Of a stretch of DNA of 9,798 nt, positions 7,580 to 9,798 are shown piece by piece. The translations under genes were made by a program, and so were the position numbers. The stretch's first letter is position 1, and each line of letters opens with the position of its first letter. The notes below the pieces were generated by a model. It saw only the letters and a list, made by a program, of their open reading frames with translations, was not told where the DNA came from and made no database searches. Source of the stretch: JBDKJS01 sp039806065 (GTDB lineage: Bacteria > Bacteroidota > Bacteroidia > AKYH767-A > 2013-40CM-41-45); NCBI GenBank assembly GCA_039806065.1, contig JBDKJS010000134.1:1-9798 (forward strand). The letters are read 5' to 3'.

Positions 7580-8452
7580 ATGCCTACGTTAAGAAATTAC
7601 CTTTCATTAGTAAAATTTAGTCATACCATATTTGCTTTACCATTTGCCATATTAGGATTTTTATTTGGCTGTTTAGATAACCTTGCCGGGTTGCAATGGC
7701 TGTTATTTATTAAAATTATAGGCTGTATGATCTTTGCCAGAACTGCAGCCATGAGTTTTAATAGGTGGGCCGACCAATATTTTGATGCGCAAAATTCCCG
7801 AACAGCAATCAGGGAAATTCCAAGCGGGGTGATTAAGCCTACATCAGCTATGTTATTGGTAGTAACTAGTTCGCTACTTTTTTGCATCCTTACCTATTCA
7901 ATTAATGATCTTTGTTTTTATTTATCGCCTGTTGCGCTGATAGTGATACTAGGCTATTCCTATACCAAACGGTTCACCTATCTATGTCATTTTATTCTAG
8001 GAATTGGTTTATCATTAGCACCAATTGGAGCCTATATGGCAGTTGCCAATACCTGTAGTCCATTTATTGTCCTACTGGGTTTTGTAGTGTTAACATGGGT
8101 AAGTGGATTTGACATTATCTATGCCCTACAAGATGAAGTTTTTGACAAATCAAATCAGCTTCATTCTATTCCTGTAAAAATCGGAAGGGCAAACGCACTA
8201 CTATTATCGAGGTTGATTCATTTAATCACTTCACTCCTGCTCATTATAATTGCTTGGCAATTTAAATTAGATAGTTGGTTTGTTTTCGCATCAATATTTT
8301 TTATTGGAGCGCTAATATATCAGCAATCCATCGTAAAAGTAGATGATCTTTCGAAGGTTAATCTTGCTTTTGGAACTACTAATGGGGTGGCTAGTTTGGT
8401 TTTTGCCCTACTAACCGCTATAGGCCTTATTAGTAAGCTAGCAATGATTTAA
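7580..8452 (+). CDS. UbiA-family polyprenyltransferase, probably MqnP (menaquinone, futalosine pathway)
   Basis: This is an integral-membrane aromatic prenyltransferase of 290 residues. It would transfer a polyprenyl chain from its diphosphate onto an aromatic acid. The first Asp-rich motif is NRWADQYFD with Asn61, Asp65 and Asp69, followed by RTAIREIPSG (74-83). The second is DEVFD with Asp185 and Asp189, followed by HSIPVKIG (195-202). Both sit on cytoplasmic loops and bind Mg-diphosphate in the family. Seven to nine hydrophobic segments are visible, beginning at about residue 17. The REIP(S/A)G and HSIPxxxG forms are those of the 'UbiA-like' group that includes MqnP, which prenylates 1,4-dihydroxy-6-naphthoate; this suits menaquinone-based respiration in Bacteroidota. 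A true 4-hydroxybenzoate enzyme cannot be excluded. No other mqn genes are in the window. Its 3' end overlaps the convergent E1 gene by 23 bases. The ATG is preferred over a TTG three codons upstream. Confidence 0.92.
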   Translation: MPTLRNYLSLVKFSHTIFALPFAILGFLFGCLDNLAGLQWLLFIKIIGCMIFARTAAMSFNRWADQYFDAQNSRTAIREIPSGVIKPTSAMLLVVTSSLLFCILTYSINDLCFYLSPVALIVILGYSYTKRFTYLCHFILGIGLSLAPIGAYMAVANTCSPFIVLLGFVVLTWVSGFDIIYALQDEVFDKSNQLHSIPVKIGRANALLLSRLIHLITSLLLIIIAWQFKLDSWFVFASIFFIGALIYQQSIVKVDDLSKVNLAFGTTNGVASLVFALLTAIGLISKLAMI

Positions 8453-9798
8453 TTTTTGCATCTAATTTATCTTTAGGAAGAAAATTCCATTCTAAGTCAT
8501 GATTCATGGGCACAGGCGTATCTAAACTTGCCAATCTCATCACTGGTGCATCCAGATAATTAAAACATTGTTCATTAATTTCAGCTGCAATTTCACCACC
8601 AAAACCACCTGTATAAGTATCTTCATGGAATACTAAAACTCTTCCTGTACGTTTAACACTATCCATCACTAAATCTTTATCCCAAGGCAGGAGTGTTCTC
8701 AGATCGATTAAGTCAGCATTGATATTTTTATTATTTTCCAAATACTCCATTGCCCAATGAACTGCAAGCCCGTAGGTAACAATAGTTAATTGGTGGCCAC
8801 TTCTAACCAAGTTTGCCTTCCCTATTGGTATGGAATAATAGCTCTTTGGTACTTGGCCAGCAATAGATCTATACAAAGCTTTGTGCTCAAAGAACATGAT
8901 TGGATTAGGATCCTCAATAGAAGCCGCTATAAGCCCCTTAGCATCGGCCGGAAATGCAGGATACACCACCTTCAATCCGGGTGTGTGTGTAAACCAAGCT
9001 TCGTTACTTTGCGAGTGGAATGGGCCAGCTCCTACAGCAGCACCAGTAGGCATTCTTACTACCACATCGGCATTTTGCCCCCACCTATAATGGCTCTTAG
9101 CTAAATTATTAATTATTTGATTGAACCCACAGGTAACAAAATCTGCAAATTGCATTTCGACTATAGATTTATAGCCATTGATGCTTAGGCCAAATCCTGC
9201 CCCTATAATGGCACTTTCACAAAGAGGTGTGTTTCGAACGCGGCCTTTACCATATTTTTCAACGAAACCTTGGGTGGCCTTAAATACACCACCATATTCA
9301 GCCACATCCTGACCCATGATAACCAGGTTAGGGTGCCTTTGCATGGCTTGATCCATACCTTGAGTAATGGCATCTAAAAACCTTAACTCTTCAGTAGGGT
9401 CATTGGCAGTTATCTGAATAGCAGCTGTTGAATTTTGATAGATATCAGCCAATTCGATGGCTGTATCGACTTTAGGAATTGATTCATCAAAGGCTATTGA
9501 TAAATTATCCTCAATATCTTTTTTTATCGCTTTTCGAAGTTCAGCTATGTAGGCTTCATTGATGACGCCTTCGGCCAATAAGAAATTTTCATAATTAATG
9601 ACAGGGTCCTTCTTTCCCCATTCGTCAAATAGATGTGGGGGAACATACTTAGTGCCAGAAGCCTCTTCATGGCCACGCATTCTAAAAGTGCGGGCTTCTA
9701 CCAGTACCGGTCTCGGGTTTTGCCGAATTGAAGCGGCCAGCTTTTTAAAAGTAGTGTAAGTTTCTATAATATTATTTCCATCAATACTAACGCCTTCA
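8430..9798 (-). CDS. Fused alpha/beta E1 of a 2-oxo acid dehydrogenase complex (5' end beyond window)
   Basis: This is a thiamine-diphosphate-dependent E1 that decarboxylates a 2-oxo acid and passes the acyl group to the lipoyl E2. The reading frame stays open to the right edge, so only the C-terminal 455 residues are visible. The Met at 9680 is internal: upstream codons read VEARTFR straight into MRGHEEASGT, the conserved end of the E1 alpha part. A linker of about 85 residues leads to the complete beta part, beginning near EELRFLDAITQGMDQ. It includes MGQDVAEYGGVF, TPLCESAIIGAGFG with the Glu expected to contact the TPP pyrimidine, and the FHSQSNEAWF segment with the conserved His. A transketolase C-terminal domain ends the chain (TYGLAVHWAMEYL; FHEDTYTGGFGGEI). 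Such fused E1 proteins of roughly 660 residues are common in Bacteroidota. A branched-chain (2-oxoisovalerate) substrate is most likely, but pyruvate or acetoin cannot be ruled out. Confidence 0.95.
   Translation of the reverse strand, partial: EGVSIDGNNIIETYTTFKKLAASIRQNPRPVLVEARTFRMRGHEEASGTKYVPPHLFDEWGKKDPVINYENFLLAEGVINEAYIAELRKAIKKDIEDNLSIAFDESIPKVDTAIELADIYQNSTAAIQITANDPTEELRFLDAITQGMDQAMQRHPNLVIMGQDVAEYGGVFKATQGFVEKYGKGRVRNTPLCESAIIGAGFGLSINGYKSIVEMQFADFVTCGFNQIINNLAKSHYRWGQNADVVVRMPTGAAVGAGPFHSQSNEAWFTHTPGLKVVYPAFPADAKGLIAASIEDPNPIMFFEHKALYRSIAGQVPKSYYSIPIGKANLVRSGHQLTIVTYGLAVHWAMEYLENNKNINADLIDLRTLLPWDKDLVMDSVKRTGRVLVFHEDTYTGGFGGEIAAEINEQCFNYLDAPVMRLASLDTPVPMNHDLEWNFLPKDKLDAKIKSLLAY

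Noticed and set aside
1..9798. Mobile element, CRISPR, defence system, tRNA or riboswitch.
   Set aside because: No transposase, integrase, spaced repeats, cloverleaf or known aptamer was seen. Gene content is housekeeping plus one secreted protease.

Overview
This 9.8 kb window is chromosomal DNA from a member of the Bacteroidota, probably a Sphingobacteriales/Chitinophagales-like or uncultured relative. The evidence is low GC content, a secreted protease ending in a type IX secretion (T9SS) type A sorting domain, a histidyl-tRNA synthetase of the type usual in this phylum, a fused alpha/beta 2-oxo acid dehydrogenase E1, weak or absent Shine-Dalgarno sequences, and TAnnTTTG promoter -7 elements. 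I see no tRNA, rRNA, CRISPR array, insertion sequence, phage gene or plasmid function.

Left part (1-5081, all minus strand). Read in transcription order: ettA (ABC-F translation factor), hisS (histidyl-tRNA synthetase), fabI (enoyl-ACP reductase), an 89-residue protein of unknown function, and a PhnP-like metallo-beta-lactamase-fold phosphodiesterase. Gaps are 76, 39 and 34 bases, then a 4-base stop/start overlap, so hisS to the hydrolase is probably one operon with or without ettA. Two genes here, hisS and the hydrolase, have no credible start codon other than TTG.

Middle (5082-5307). This is a divergent intergenic region of about 225 bases. It holds a perfect 8-bp hairpin in the ettA leader and one TAAATTTG promoter-like element pointing right.

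Right part (5308-9798). A plus-strand S8 serine protease has a signal peptide, a propeptide-like region, a catalytic domain with a large internal insertion, and a T9SS tail; it is most likely exported across the outer membrane. After a small hairpin comes a UbiA-family prenyltransferase, probably MqnP of futalosine-pathway menaquinone synthesis. Its exact -7 element lies so close to the ATG that its mRNA may be leaderless. It converges on, and overlaps by 23 bases, a minus-strand fused E1 alpha/beta dehydrogenase gene that runs off the right edge.

The window is mostly core metabolism and translation. I do not see a convincing new multi-gene system. The points most worth a second look are the uncharacterised 89-residue protein coupled to the PhnP-like hydrolase, the architecture of the exported protease, and several expression-level oddities: TTG-only starts, a possible leaderless mRNA, a tail-to-tail overlap, and the ettA leader hairpin.
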